Shown: piece by piece, positions 42,212 to 51,120 of the stretch
Layout of the letters: every line of letters begins with the position of its first letter
Numbering within the stretch: position 1 is the stretch's first letter
Source of the DNA: Tessaracoccus antarcticus
Lineage (GTDB): Bacteria > Actinomycetota > Actinomycetes > Propionibacteriales > Propionibacteriaceae
DNA length: 64,000 nucleotides
Reading direction: 5' to 3'
NCBI RefSeq assembly: GCF_003688855.1
Contig: NZ_REFW01000002.1
Coordinates: 1 to 64,000 of the forward strand
Program-made: the position numbers and the translations under genes
Notes under the pieces: generated by a model
Database searches by the model: none
What the model was told of the DNA's origin: nothing
Seen by the model: the letters and a program-made list of their open reading frames with translations, nothing else

Positions 42212-44695
42212 GTGGGGGACGCAGCACTTCTGGAGGCGGTGGACTCGGCCTACCGGCAGGCCCGCGCCGCCATCGCCCAGTACCAACTGCCTGAGGCGCG
42301 CGTCCATCTCACGGAGGCGAGGCGGCTCCTCAAAGGCCTCGGTGCAACGGAGCGCTTCGAACCTGACGTGCGGATACGGCTGACCGAGTCGTGGCTGATC
42401 TTTGACGACCTGGGTCTGGGGGCAGCTCTGAGTCACCTGTCGGCGGCGCGACGCGACGCCGAATCGGCGGACCGGGACGACCTGCGGAGCCTCGCCCACC
42501 TCCAGGCAGGGGTACTCAACGCCAGGGCCGGGCACATCGAGGACGCGATGGAGCAGTTGAGGGCGGCCGTGGAAGTCGCCGTGGGGCTGCCTGCCGAGGA
42601 CCGTGTGCGGCTGCTCATCAACAAGGGAACCATCGGGGCGCAGGCGGGGGCATTGTCCGAGGCCGCCGCGGATCTGAGGGCCGCCGTTGGGCTGGCGACA
42701 GACCTGCCCCAGTACCGCTTCATGGCCACCCACAACCTCGGTTTTGTGGAGTACCTGCGCGGAGACCTGCCGGCGGCGCTGCGGTGGATGGCGGAGGCGG
42801 ACGAGATGGGGGGTGGCGTCGACCGTGCCGTCGCGCGGCTCGACCGGGGGCGGGTCCTCATGGAGGTGGGGCTCGTGGAGGATGCCGCGCCGTTACTGGC
42901 GCAGGCCGCCGTGCAGATGCGGGCCGCTCACATGTCCGAGGAGTTGGCGGACACGATGCTGGAGCAGGCCCGCTGCGCGTTGTTGCGTGGAGACACCGGT
43001 GACGCTGTGCGCCTCGTGGACGAGTTGGTGAGCAACGATGCCGGGCGCGGCGAGCGGCAACGGGAACTCGACGCCCGTGCCGTGCGCCTCGAAGCGCTCG
43101 TGAACGCCACCGCCACCAGCCCCGGCCTCGTGCAGGAGGCAGCCGAGCTGGCCCGGTCAGCCGCGGGGGCCGGCATCGCGTGGGTGGCGGACAGGGCCAC
43201 CGCATCCTGGGCCATCCTTGCCGGCGGGGCGGGTGAGGTGGTGGACGATCCCGGCGTGGTGCGTCGTTTGCAGCGGATGAGGACCTCGCCGTACCTGTCC
43301 ACCCGTGTCCTTGCGATCCTCGCCCAACTGAGCCTCCCGTCCACTGCGGGGCGTCGCTCCCACCTGGTGCGCGCCGCCGCGCGGGATGTCGCCGTGGCCA
43401 GGGCGGGCATGTCCAGCCTGGACCTGCGCACCGCACTGGCCATCCACGTGGCACCCCTCATGGCGCTCGACATGGAGCACGCGGTGGCTGGGGGACGTGC
43501 ATGGGTGGCGCTGTCCGCCATGGAGCGGTGGAGGACAGCGCTCGACAGCGTTCCTTCCGTGGTGCCGTCGTCGAACCCTGCCGTGGCGGCCCTGTGGTCC
43601 ACCCTTCGCCAACGCCACGAAGACCTGCGCAGCGTTCCGGCCAGCGGTGCGCAGAGCCTGCTCCTGCAGGTCTCCGGTATCGAGAGTCAACTGCGCGAGG
43701 CCTCCTGGGCGCACGGCACGGCCCCCGCGGTGCCACGCCACGCACCGCTGCGCCGGCGGGACGTGGGGGCGGCCACGGTCCTCAGCTACGCCGTCGTGGC
43801 TGGCTCCGTGTGGGTGGTCGTGGTCTCCACCTCCGTGAGGGCTCAACTGCTGCGGGTGGGTGACCGTGATCACACGATGGATCTCGTGGCACGCACGACG
43901 GCGGACGCACACGCCGCCGCGCATGCCCCGCACGGACCCCTGGCGGCAGGCATCCGCAGCTCCTTGGATGCCGGCCTCCGGCAACTCGACAGGGCACTGC
44001 TGCCCGACCTGCCGGATGGGCCCGTGGTCATCGTGCCGGGCGGGGCACTGGTGCACCTTCCCTGGGGAATGCTGCCGCGGCTGCGCCACCGCAGCGTCAC
44101 GCTCAGTCGTTCAGTGACCGCCTGGCGCGACGGCCTCACTCTCCTCGGGGCGACGCCCGCCGTCGCGGTGGCCGTGGGGCCCGGTCTCGGGTTGGGGCAG
44201 CGCGAGGGGGACGGAGTCCTCTCCAGTTGGGTGAACGCCAGGCAGGTCGACGGGGAGCCGGCGGCTGTGGCGGCGGCGTTGGTGGGCAACGACGTCGTGC
44301 ATGTGGCCGCACATGGCGTCCACCGGTCGGACAACCCGTTGTTCTCGTCGCTGCACCTGCACGGAGGGTCCCTGTTCGCCCACGAACTGGAGGGTCTCCC
44401 GCTCGGGGCGTCCCTCGTGGTGTTGTCCGCGTGCAGCGCGGGACGAGCGAGGCTGAGGCCGGGGGACGAGGCGTTGGGGCTGACATCGAGCCTGCTCGCC
44501 ATGGGTGTGCGCTCGGTGGTGGCGCCACTCACGGACGTCCCGGATGAGGTGGCGTGCGACACCATGGCGGAATTCCACGTCCGGCTTGCAGCGGGTGAGG
44601 AGGGCCCCGCAGCGCTGGCAGCGGCGAGTCAGAGCCTCCTTGCACGCAGCTTCACGTGGTTCGGGTCGAGTTGGCGGATGGAGCACCCAGGGTGA
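42212..44695 (+). CDS. CHAT-domain cysteine protease with TPR-like N-terminal helical repeats
   Basis: 827 aa. Residues 1 to about 480 form helical hairpin repeats of TPR type (HLTEARRLLKGLG, GHIEDAMEQLRAAVEVAVGLP, NKGTIGAQAGALSEAAADL, HNLGFVEYLRGDLPAAL). The last ~300 residues are a CHAT domain, a caspase-fold peptidase: catalytic His701 in VAAHGVHRSDNPLFSSL and Cys741 in VLSACSAGR are both present. No signal peptide. TPR parts usually bind a partner and control the protease. GTG start coupled to the upstream small gene. Together with the S8 and metacaspase genes it suggests a proteolytic cascade. Target unknown. Confidence 0.9.
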   Translation: MGDAALLEAVDSAYRQARAAIAQYQLPEARVHLTEARRLLKGLGATERFEPDVRIRLTESWLIFDDLGLGAALSHLSAARRDAESADRDDLRSLAHLQAGVLNARAGHIEDAMEQLRAAVEVAVGLPAEDRVRLLINKGTIGAQAGALSEAAADLRAAVGLATDLPQYRFMATHNLGFVEYLRGDLPAALRWMAEADEMGGGVDRAVARLDRGRVLMEVGLVEDAAPLLAQAAVQMRAAHMSEELADTMLEQARCALLRGDTGDAVRLVDELVSNDAGRGERQRELDARAVRLEALVNATATSPGLVQEAAELARSAAGAGIAWVADRATASWAILAGGAGEVVDDPGVVRRLQRMRTSPYLSTRVLAILAQLSLPSTAGRRSHLVRAAARDVAVARAGMSSLDLRTALAIHVAPLMALDMEHAVAGGRAWVALSAMERWRTALDSVPSVVPSSNPAVAALWSTLRQRHEDLRSVPASGAQSLLLQVSGIESQLREASWAHGTAPAVPRHAPLRRRDVGAATVLSYAVVAGSVWVVVVSTSVRAQLLRVGDRDHTMDLVARTTADAHAAAHAPHGPLAAGIRSSLDAGLRQLDRALLPDLPDGPVVIVPGGALVHLPWGMLPRLRHRSVTLSRSVTAWRDGLTLLGATPAVAVAVGPGLGLGQREGDGVLSSWVNARQVDGEPAAVAAALVGNDVVHVAAHGVHRSDNPLFSSLHLHGGSLFAHELEGLPLGASLVVLSACSAGRARLRPGDEALGLTSSLLAMGVRSVVAPLTDVPDEVACDTMAEFHVRLAAGEEGPAALAAASQSLLARSFTWFGSSWRMEHPG

Positions 44696-44700
44696 CGGGC

Positions 44701-44731
44701 ATGTATCACCGAACAGGGTGGCACCTCTTGG
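44701..44731 (+). promoter_or_regulatory. Shared promoter-like element, copy B (upstream of effector operon)
   Basis: ATGTATCACC (44701-44710), 13 nt, then CCTCTTGG (44724-44731). It lies 5 nt after the CHAT stop and 48 nt before the next start codon. It matches copy A at 41062-41093 exactly in both blocks. It defines a second transcription unit (44780-51013) that the sigma factor probably controls. Confidence 0.62.
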
Positions 44732-44779
44732 TGGTGTGACGCGAACTGCGTCGAGCACCGAGACGAAAGGCACACCACC

Positions 44780-46963
44780 ATGCCAGCACAAGCCATGGGG
44801 CCCACCTACGCGGGAGGCTCCCAGCCGATCATCAAGGACGGCTACTCGATTCTCTACCTGCCGGACGTCAACAACCGTGAGCTGATCGCCGCGGGCGAGT
44901 CGCCCGTCTACTACTACATCCCCAACCAGGTCCGGATGGCACGCAAGGAGGGGCCCGACAAGGGCGACTACCTGTTCAACATGCTGCGCTTCGCCGGAAC
45001 TGGCGGCGAGGGTGTCATCGGCGGTGGCGGGGACGTGGCCGGCGGGGTCCTGACGTTCTCCGTGACGGGTGACCTGCCCGCCACGACGCGGGAGCAGGCC
45101 GAGGAACAGATCACGGAGCAGGTGATGGGCTCCACCGACAGCTTCTGGGGGGCCGCCGGTTCCCGGAAGCCACCACTGTTCCGGCCCGCCATCATCGCCG
45201 CGTCCACCACGAGCGTCTCCAATGTGGCGCCGACACCGCGTGGCTTCCCCGCCATGCCCACTGGCACGCGCAGCACCACCGGCAGCGACATCACCTACAC
45301 CGGCGCGCCGCCCGCTCCCGGCCGCCGTGCGCGCGACGGTGACCCCGCGGCCGGCGGTGACCCGGCACCGACCGGCGGCGACAACAACCTCGACCCCTGG
45401 TACTGGCTCATGCAGGGGCAGGGCGCCGGGTCCATCGACCCGTCCGGCACCCATGCGTTCAGTGGGCTCCTGGGCTCCTACCCGGCTGCGATCTGCTGGG
45501 CCGCCTTCCAGGGCACGGCTTCGCCACTGATCGTGATGCAGAACTACAAGCTGAAGGTCTGGTCGCCAGTGGTGACGGTCAAGATCCACGGGCACTGGGA
45601 GAAGATCTTCACGCACTTCTCTGCCGCCGCAAGCGGACGATACCTGTGGGCGTCGGTGGACCTGAAGGCCGAGTTCAACAAGATGAAGACCGACGGCACC
45701 ATCACGGTGGAGACGCTGGTGGACACCACCCTGCCGGATGCGGACAAGATCGCCGAGCGGCTGCAGGAGCGCACCGACCTCGTGTTCAGCAAGTTCATGG
45801 AGCAGGCACAGAAGGTCATCTTCGACCCGCCGCAGCCACAGGTGGAAGCCGCGCAGGCCTCCTCCGGAGGGCTCACGCCGTGGGGGGCGGGTGTGGCGCT
45901 GAAGTATCGGCGCGACGAGACACAGCTCGACCTCACCTACGAGGAGACGTCGCAGTTCGCCTACCTGCAGGACCACACCATCTCCAGTTCCCTGGCCGGC
46001 ATGTTCGACGAGATGCATGCCGACCCCGAGGCCGAACGCAAGTACTTCCAGACCGTCTACCTCGACGACTGGCCCCGTCGACTCGCCCGCGTGCTGCGCC
46101 CCGTGGCCGCGTGGGCCGACGGGGCAGTGGAGTTCCTGTCCGTGCAGGTGGGCTACCCGAACACGCAGGGCGCCATCAACTGGGAGGGCCACAGCTTCTC
46201 CGGCTCCGACGGCAACGACGGCACCTGGAAGTTCCAGACAGCCCAGAAGCAGGCCTCCGACGTCACGAACGCTCCGACCGGTTGGACGCCGGACATGACG
46301 TGGGTGAAGCGGAAGGTGCACCTGGCGGAGCCGCCCAGCGACATCCAGGACCCCTACCACCGCATCCAGATCGAGAGGAACGTCATCGACCTGGACCCCG
46401 GACCCAACGGCACACTGCTGAACGACACCACCCTGGAGGTGCGTGCGGACAGCGCCGGCCGTCTGGCGGTGGGCCCCATCCAGCTCGGAGTCATGCTGAC
46501 CGACAACAGCCAGGTGGTGGAGGCCGTCTTCGAGGCCACCGACGAGACCGGTGAACCCGCCGGCATGCCGCAGGTGCGCTTCCGCTGGAACCACGGCGAT
46601 GTCGACGTCGATCGGACGTGGGCGATCTTCACGGGCGACCCTGCGTTCCGGCCTTTCTACCGCTACCAGGTGTCGGTGACTGTCAAAGGCACGCTCTTCG
46701 AACCGGGACGTGCATGGTCCGGCGGCTGGGTTCGCACCAGTGGCAACGGTCCCATCATCGTCGACATCCCGCGGCCCGACCAGCCGGGCGTGACCGTGCG
46801 CTCGGTGCCGGAGGACCGGATCCGGGGTCTGCGCGCACTGGCGGCACCACGGGAAGGGCAGCTGCCCGCGCCAGCCGCCCCCGCCGCCGAGTCCGCCGTC
46901 AACGGGACCCGCGGCGGACCGGATGCCTCCACGGTGCTCCGCTTCCGCAACTACCAGGTGTGA
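44780..46963 (+). CDS. Large protein of unknown function, first gene of the effector operon
   Basis: 727 aa, acidic, with no signal peptide, transmembrane helix or enzyme motif that I recognise. The N-terminal 110 residues read like a small domain (DGYSILYLPDVNNRELIAAG, PVYYYIPNQVRMARKEG, GGVLTFSVTGDLPAT). A Gly/Pro/Thr-rich disordered segment spans about residues 150-205. A central domain (residues 230-360) has KVWSPVVTVKIHGHWEKIFTHFSAAASGRYLW. The C-terminal half is beta-rich, ending in a Pro/Ala-rich tail with LRFRNYQV. It has AAAGG before the start. It may be a structural, substrate or effector partner of the metacaspase in the same operon. Confidence 0.8.
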   Translation: MPAQAMGPTYAGGSQPIIKDGYSILYLPDVNNRELIAAGESPVYYYIPNQVRMARKEGPDKGDYLFNMLRFAGTGGEGVIGGGGDVAGGVLTFSVTGDLPATTREQAEEQITEQVMGSTDSFWGAAGSRKPPLFRPAIIAASTTSVSNVAPTPRGFPAMPTGTRSTTGSDITYTGAPPAPGRRARDGDPAAGGDPAPTGGDNNLDPWYWLMQGQGAGSIDPSGTHAFSGLLGSYPAAICWAAFQGTASPLIVMQNYKLKVWSPVVTVKIHGHWEKIFTHFSAAASGRYLWASVDLKAEFNKMKTDGTITVETLVDTTLPDADKIAERLQERTDLVFSKFMEQAQKVIFDPPQPQVEAAQASSGGLTPWGAGVALKYRRDETQLDLTYEETSQFAYLQDHTISSSLAGMFDEMHADPEAERKYFQTVYLDDWPRRLARVLRPVAAWADGAVEFLSVQVGYPNTQGAINWEGHSFSGSDGNDGTWKFQTAQKQASDVTNAPTGWTPDMTWVKRKVHLAEPPSDIQDPYHRIQIERNVIDLDPGPNGTLLNDTTLEVRADSAGRLAVGPIQLGVMLTDNSQVVEAVFEATDETGEPAGMPQVRFRWNHGDVDVDRTWAIFTGDPAFRPFYRYQVSVTVKGTLFEPGRAWSGGWVRTSGNGPIIVDIPRPDQPGVTVRSVPEDRIRGLRALAAPREGQLPAPAAPAAESAVNGTRGGPDASTVLRFRNYQV

Positions 46964-46974
46964 GGACGACGACC

Positions 46975-49551
46975 ATGGTTGCCGCCCCCGGTGCCCCCAG
47001 TACCCCCGGTTTTTTCGTGTCGCTGGTCCGCGACGCCGCGGGGCGGCCCCGCCTCTCCGCGACGTTCATCGTGTCCCGGCCGCCGACCCCGGACGAGCGC
47101 CTCGGCGACCTGGTGGAGCACGTCACGTTGACCGCCGAGCTGCAGGCGGACGTGGAGGGCACGCTGCCCCTGGCGGTCGCGTTCGAGGTGGTGGGCCATC
47201 CGAGCAGCTGGGTCTGGGTGGACGGCCCCTTCGGCCGGGGCGCCCTCAGCCTCATCCTCTCCGGGACACAGGCGGCGGACCTCCTGCGGGCCGTCGCCTC
47301 GAGGTCCGGGGGTCCGCACCTGCACGCGGAGGTCCTCCTCGCGGGCGGCACCGTCGAGACCGAGGTGCCGCTGGGGGAGTTGCTCGGCACCGAGCTGGAC
47401 GGTGACCCGGCCTGGTTGCGGGTCGTCACCCTGGGGGGTGACGCCCTGGTGGAGGTACCGCCGGTCCGGCGCCCCCGGGCCACGCCGTCGGGATTCACCA
47501 ACGTCGTCATGCTGCAGGGGATCCACGCGATGCCCCTGCAGATGGCGGTCCGTCCCGAGGTCACCCGGCCGGAGCCGTTCATACCGATGCAGCCGCAGAT
47601 GCTGGTGCACGGCACATTCGAGACGTTCACTGCCATGGCGCCGGTCGTGGACACCAGTGGGCCGGTCCTCCCCAGTGCCGGGGCCCTCATGAAGGACCGC
47701 GCCGACCCTGCACGGCGGTGGTACGTGCCCACGTGGGGCTTCGACGCTCCCGCGCGGGGCACGGCACCCGAGGCGGCAGCGTTCCGGTTCACGGTGCGCT
47801 CCGACGGTCACACCAGCGACGGCCGTGAGGCGATCATCGCCACGATTTCCATCCGGCTGCGCGAGTCCGTGCCTGCGGCGGCCGAGGAGGTTGCCACGGA
47901 CGTGGACGAGACCGCGGTGCGGCCCGTCGTCCTGGACGACCTCCGCGTGTCATTGGCGATCCCGTTTCGTGACCCCGGTGAGGCAGAACGGGTGCAATAC
48001 CACCCGGCCGCCTCGACCACGCGCGGCGACGGCGTGCTGGCGGTGACGTTCGAGCTGCGGGACCAGTGGGCCCGCATGGCCTATGGGGCCCTCTCCTCTC
48101 GGGGATTCCAGTCCGTCCCCGCCCGACTGGTTGTCACGGCCACCCACCGGGGCTGGCAGAGCGTTCCGTGGTCCCGTGTGCTGGGCGGGACCAAGGAGAT
48201 CGGGCTCACGGGTGTTGCCGGCGCCATGCAACACCCGGCCATTGCCCAGCTGGCCCAGAACCGGTTGGCGGTCCTCGGCAATCCCCTCCTGCTGGACGCC
48301 GCGCAGATCGCGCCACTCATGCAGCGCCGGTGGGTGCCGGGCCAGGCCACCGTGACCGTGCCGCCCATCGATGTCTTCGTCGACTGCGGCATTTCCGGCG
48401 ACCTCTATCGTCGCGTCCAGGGTGCAGAGGAGAGCGCCATAGGGTGCCAGTCAGCCTTCAGCCTCGGCCAGGGCGACCCCCGCACCCACGAACCCGTTCA
48501 GGTGGCTGCGGCCGGCACTTGTGCACGGGTGTTGCGCAGCCTCACGCGCCCAGGGGTGTTCCTGGTGGTGGCGACCACCCACTGCGTGGGGCGCTACGGC
48601 CCTGACAGTGGGGAGCGTGCCTACAGGCCCACGCTCCTGCTGTCCTCCACCCTGGACGCTGACGATCCCGGCAACATCCGGTGCGTCCTGGCAGCGGGGT
48701 TGCAGCCCGACCTCCCGCCCCACATTCGTGCCGCCATCGTCGACGAACTGGAGGAGGCCGAGGGTGGGCCGGTCCAGCTCGAGGACCCGTGGCAGGCGGG
48801 ATTGTCCCCCACGCTGGCCTGGGCCGTGCCGCCGACGGTTCAGGTGGAGGCCGTGGCGTCGGACACGGGGTTCGCCGTGCTGCTGGACACCGACATTCCC
48901 GGTTTCCTGACGCTGCAGAACCTGCTGCGCACCAGCGGCGTCAGCGGGCTCGCCCGCTGGAGCCTCCCGGACGGTACGGAGGTGACCAGCACGCTGCGGC
49001 TGGCCCTGGACCGCATCACCGGTCCCAGGACCGGATTCGTCCAGATCACGGGGTCAGGTACCCGACGCCAGCTCATCAACAGGCTGGGTCGACGGGTCGC
49101 CGTGGGGGAGCTCCGCGCAGGTCGCCGGGTGCTGGCCACCGTCGGGCAGGTCCTGGACCCAGCCGGGTCACTCGAGGTCACGCTGGAGCAGGACACCCCC
49201 GACGTGGTGGTGGAGGCCACCGTCGAGCCCGGGGCGGAAACCCTGGAGGAGATGCGCGCCTACGTCGAGGACCTGCAACTGAAGCTGACCCTCGTCGCTG
49301 ACACGGCCATCCCGGCCGGCGACGCCATCGTCGTCACCGCCCACCTGGTGGACGACACCGACATCCGCACCGTGACGCTCCATGCCAGCCACCGTCAGGA
49401 CGAGCTGGTGTTCGCGCTTCCCCTGACCCGCTACCTCGCCCACCCCGTCCTGAAGGTGAGGACGGAGGGCACAGGCATTCTTTCCACCAGTTTCACCTGG
49501 TCCATCCGCGACCAGGGCGTACTCATCCCCATTCCCGCTGCTCACATTTGA
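46975..49551 (+). CDS. Large beta-rich protein of unknown function, second gene of the effector operon
   Basis: 858 aa starting at the ATG that follows GAGG (11 nt after the previous stop). No signal peptide or transmembrane helix. Composition and alternating hydrophobic pattern suggest several beta-sandwich domains: residues 1-160 (FFVSLVRDAAGRPRLSATFIVSRPP), 220-420 (LRVSLAIPFRDPGEAERVQYHP, VLAVTFELRDQWARMAYGAL) and the C-terminal part with LEVTLEQDTPDVVVEATVEPG. A helical stretch with cysteines (FVDCGISGDLYRRVQG, IGCQSAFSLGQGD) lies near residues 465-500. No catalytic signature was recognised. It is encoded between the unknown 727-aa protein and the metacaspase. Confidence 0.78.
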   Translation: MVAAPGAPSTPGFFVSLVRDAAGRPRLSATFIVSRPPTPDERLGDLVEHVTLTAELQADVEGTLPLAVAFEVVGHPSSWVWVDGPFGRGALSLILSGTQAADLLRAVASRSGGPHLHAEVLLAGGTVETEVPLGELLGTELDGDPAWLRVVTLGGDALVEVPPVRRPRATPSGFTNVVMLQGIHAMPLQMAVRPEVTRPEPFIPMQPQMLVHGTFETFTAMAPVVDTSGPVLPSAGALMKDRADPARRWYVPTWGFDAPARGTAPEAAAFRFTVRSDGHTSDGREAIIATISIRLRESVPAAAEEVATDVDETAVRPVVLDDLRVSLAIPFRDPGEAERVQYHPAASTTRGDGVLAVTFELRDQWARMAYGALSSRGFQSVPARLVVTATHRGWQSVPWSRVLGGTKEIGLTGVAGAMQHPAIAQLAQNRLAVLGNPLLLDAAQIAPLMQRRWVPGQATVTVPPIDVFVDCGISGDLYRRVQGAEESAIGCQSAFSLGQGDPRTHEPVQVAAAGTCARVLRSLTRPGVFLVVATTHCVGRYGPDSGERAYRPTLLLSSTLDADDPGNIRCVLAAGLQPDLPPHIRAAIVDELEEAEGGPVQLEDPWQAGLSPTLAWAVPPTVQVEAVASDTGFAVLLDTDIPGFLTLQNLLRTSGVSGLARWSLPDGTEVTSTLRLALDRITGPRTGFVQITGSGTRRQLINRLGRRVAVGELRAGRRVLATVGQVLDPAGSLEVTLEQDTPDVVVEATVEPGAETLEEMRAYVEDLQLKLTLVADTAIPAGDAIVVTAHLVDDTDIRTVTLHASHRQDELVFALPLTRYLAHPVLKVRTEGTGILSTSFTWSIRDQGVLIPIPAAHI

Positions 49552-49567
49552 GAAAGGACCGATCACC

Positions 49568-51013
49568 ATGACCGGCTATTCACTGCACATCGGCCTCAAC
49601 CACGTCGATCCCACCGCGTATCCCGCCGACTGGGACTCCACCCTGCAGGGGTGCCACAACGACGCCCACGACATGGAGGCCATCGCCGCCGGTCAGGGGT
49701 TCCAGAGCCGAACGATGCTGGACGAGGTGGCAACATCCAGTTCCGTGTTGGCGGCCATCGCCGACATGGCCCGACGCTCCCAGCCCGGCGACATCACGCT
49801 CATCTCCTACTCGGGGCACGGCGGTCAGGTCGACGACTACAACGGCGACGAGGAGGACCACCAGGACGAGACCTGGGTGCTGTGGGACCGGCAGGTGTGT
49901 GACGACGAACTCCACGCCGTCTACCGCCAGTTCCCGGCCGGCAGCCGCATCATCGTCGTGTCCGACTCCTGCCACAGCGGCACCGTGGCGCGCAGTGTGT
50001 TCCAGCTCGCCATGCGCGACGCGATGGCGGCGACACAGGACGGCCACGAGTTCTGGGGGGAACAGATCAGTCTGCAGCCGGGCCGACCCAGGGCCATGCC
50101 CGTGGGCACCAGCAGCCGTGACGCCCACGACCGGGCGGATGTGTACCGCATGGTGCAGGCCCTCTCCGGGCCCCGTGACCTGACCGACTTCCCGGCCGAA
50201 CTGATTCTGCTGGCTGGCTGCCAGGACAACCAGTTCTCCTACGACGGCAACGGCAACGGTGCCTTCACGGGAGCTTTGAAGAGTGTCTGGGCCGGTGGTG
50301 GGTTCCAGGGGGACCACCGCAGCTTCCTGAACCGGATCGCATCCCAGCTGCCCAGCGATCAGGTACCCAACTACTTCACGGTGTCGGCCTCCGCAGGGTT
50401 CCAGGCGCAACGACCATTCACCGTGGCTCCGGCAGGAGGCGGGGGAGCGGTGGGAGTGACACCCGTGGCGCGACCCACCCTTCGCCAGGGCGACCGGGGT
50501 GCAGACGTGAAGTACCTCCAGCAGAAGCTGGTGGAGGGCGGCGCCTGGCTCAGCGTCGATGGTGTGTTCGGTGCCGGCACCGCCGGGGCCGTGCGCACCT
50601 TCCAGTCCGCTCACGGACTGGGCGCCGACGCCGTGGTGGGTCCCGCGACCTGGGCTGCACTGGACAGCGGGGGCGCGACCCCGGTGCCCCAGCCGCAACC
50701 CGAACCTCAGCCGCAACCCGAACCTCAGCCGCAACCCGATCCGGAGCCCCAACCCGATCCGGAGCCCCAACCAGCACCGGAGCCCGATCCCGCACCGGAG
50801 CCGACTGCCCCGGTCCGGCCGACGCTGCGGCGCGGTGCACGCGGCGATGACGTCGTGTACCTGCAGAAGTGCCTGGTGGCTCGCGGGTACTGGCTGTCCG
50901 CCGACGGCTCGTTCGGTGCGGCCACCGAGTCGGCCGTCCGATCGTTCCAGCGGAGCCAGAGCCTCTCGGCCGACGGGGTCGTGGGTCCGCAGACGTGGTT
51001 GGCGCTGGGCTGA
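49568..51013 (+). CDS. Metacaspase-like C14 peptidase with two peptidoglycan-binding-type domains
   Basis: 481 aa. Residues 1 to about 285 are a caspase-fold peptidase close to type I metacaspases: HIGLNHVDPTAYPADWDSTLQGCHNDAHDM, catalytic His84 in SYSGHGGQVDD and Cys135 in VSDSCHSGT. Aspartate-rich loops (YNGDEEDHQDE) could bind calcium. Two PG_binding_1-type repeats follow (about 300-365 and 418-481: LRQGDRGADVKYLQQKL, DGVFGAGTAGAVRTFQ; LRRGARGDDVVYLQKCL, DGSFGAATESAVRSFQ), separated by a PQPEPQPQ linker. There is no signal peptide, so the wall-binding domains are unexpected on a cytoplasmic enzyme. Good ribosome binding site AAAGGA. Confidence 0.9.
   Translation: MTGYSLHIGLNHVDPTAYPADWDSTLQGCHNDAHDMEAIAAGQGFQSRTMLDEVATSSSVLAAIADMARRSQPGDITLISYSGHGGQVDDYNGDEEDHQDETWVLWDRQVCDDELHAVYRQFPAGSRIIVVSDSCHSGTVARSVFQLAMRDAMAATQDGHEFWGEQISLQPGRPRAMPVGTSSRDAHDRADVYRMVQALSGPRDLTDFPAELILLAGCQDNQFSYDGNGNGAFTGALKSVWAGGGFQGDHRSFLNRIASQLPSDQVPNYFTVSASAGFQAQRPFTVAPAGGGGAVGVTPVARPTLRQGDRGADVKYLQQKLVEGGAWLSVDGVFGAGTAGAVRTFQSAHGLGADAVVGPATWAALDSGGATPVPQPQPEPQPQPEPQPQPDPEPQPDPEPQPAPEPDPAPEPTAPVRPTLRRGARGDDVVYLQKCLVARGYWLSADGSFGAATESAVRSFQRSQSLSADGVVGPQTWLALG
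50685..50805 (+). repeat. Pro-Gln/Glu-rich repeat encoding the linker in the metacaspase
   Basis: Tandem 18-bp units (CAGCCGCAACCCGAACCT, then CCCCAACCCGATCCGGAG) encode alternating PQPEP/PDPEP over about 40 residues between the two peptidoglycan-binding-type domains. A rigid, extended spacer is the expected role. Such low-complexity runs can vary in length between strains. Confidence 0.85.
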
Positions 51014-51120
51014 ACCGCCTGTGGGGGAGCTGTTCAACAGCCGTGAAGGAGTGGGGTTCGCGCATCGCGGACCCCATTCCCATGCGCACCACAGGACAGG
51101 ATCACGCGGCGTGTCACGAC

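Noticed and set aside
44111-46594. 827-codon minus-strand frame opposite the CHAT and 727-aa protein genes
   Set aside because: Low-complexity His/Gly/Arg composition, no ribosome binding site, and overlap with two well-supported plus-strand genes: a GC-rich shadow.
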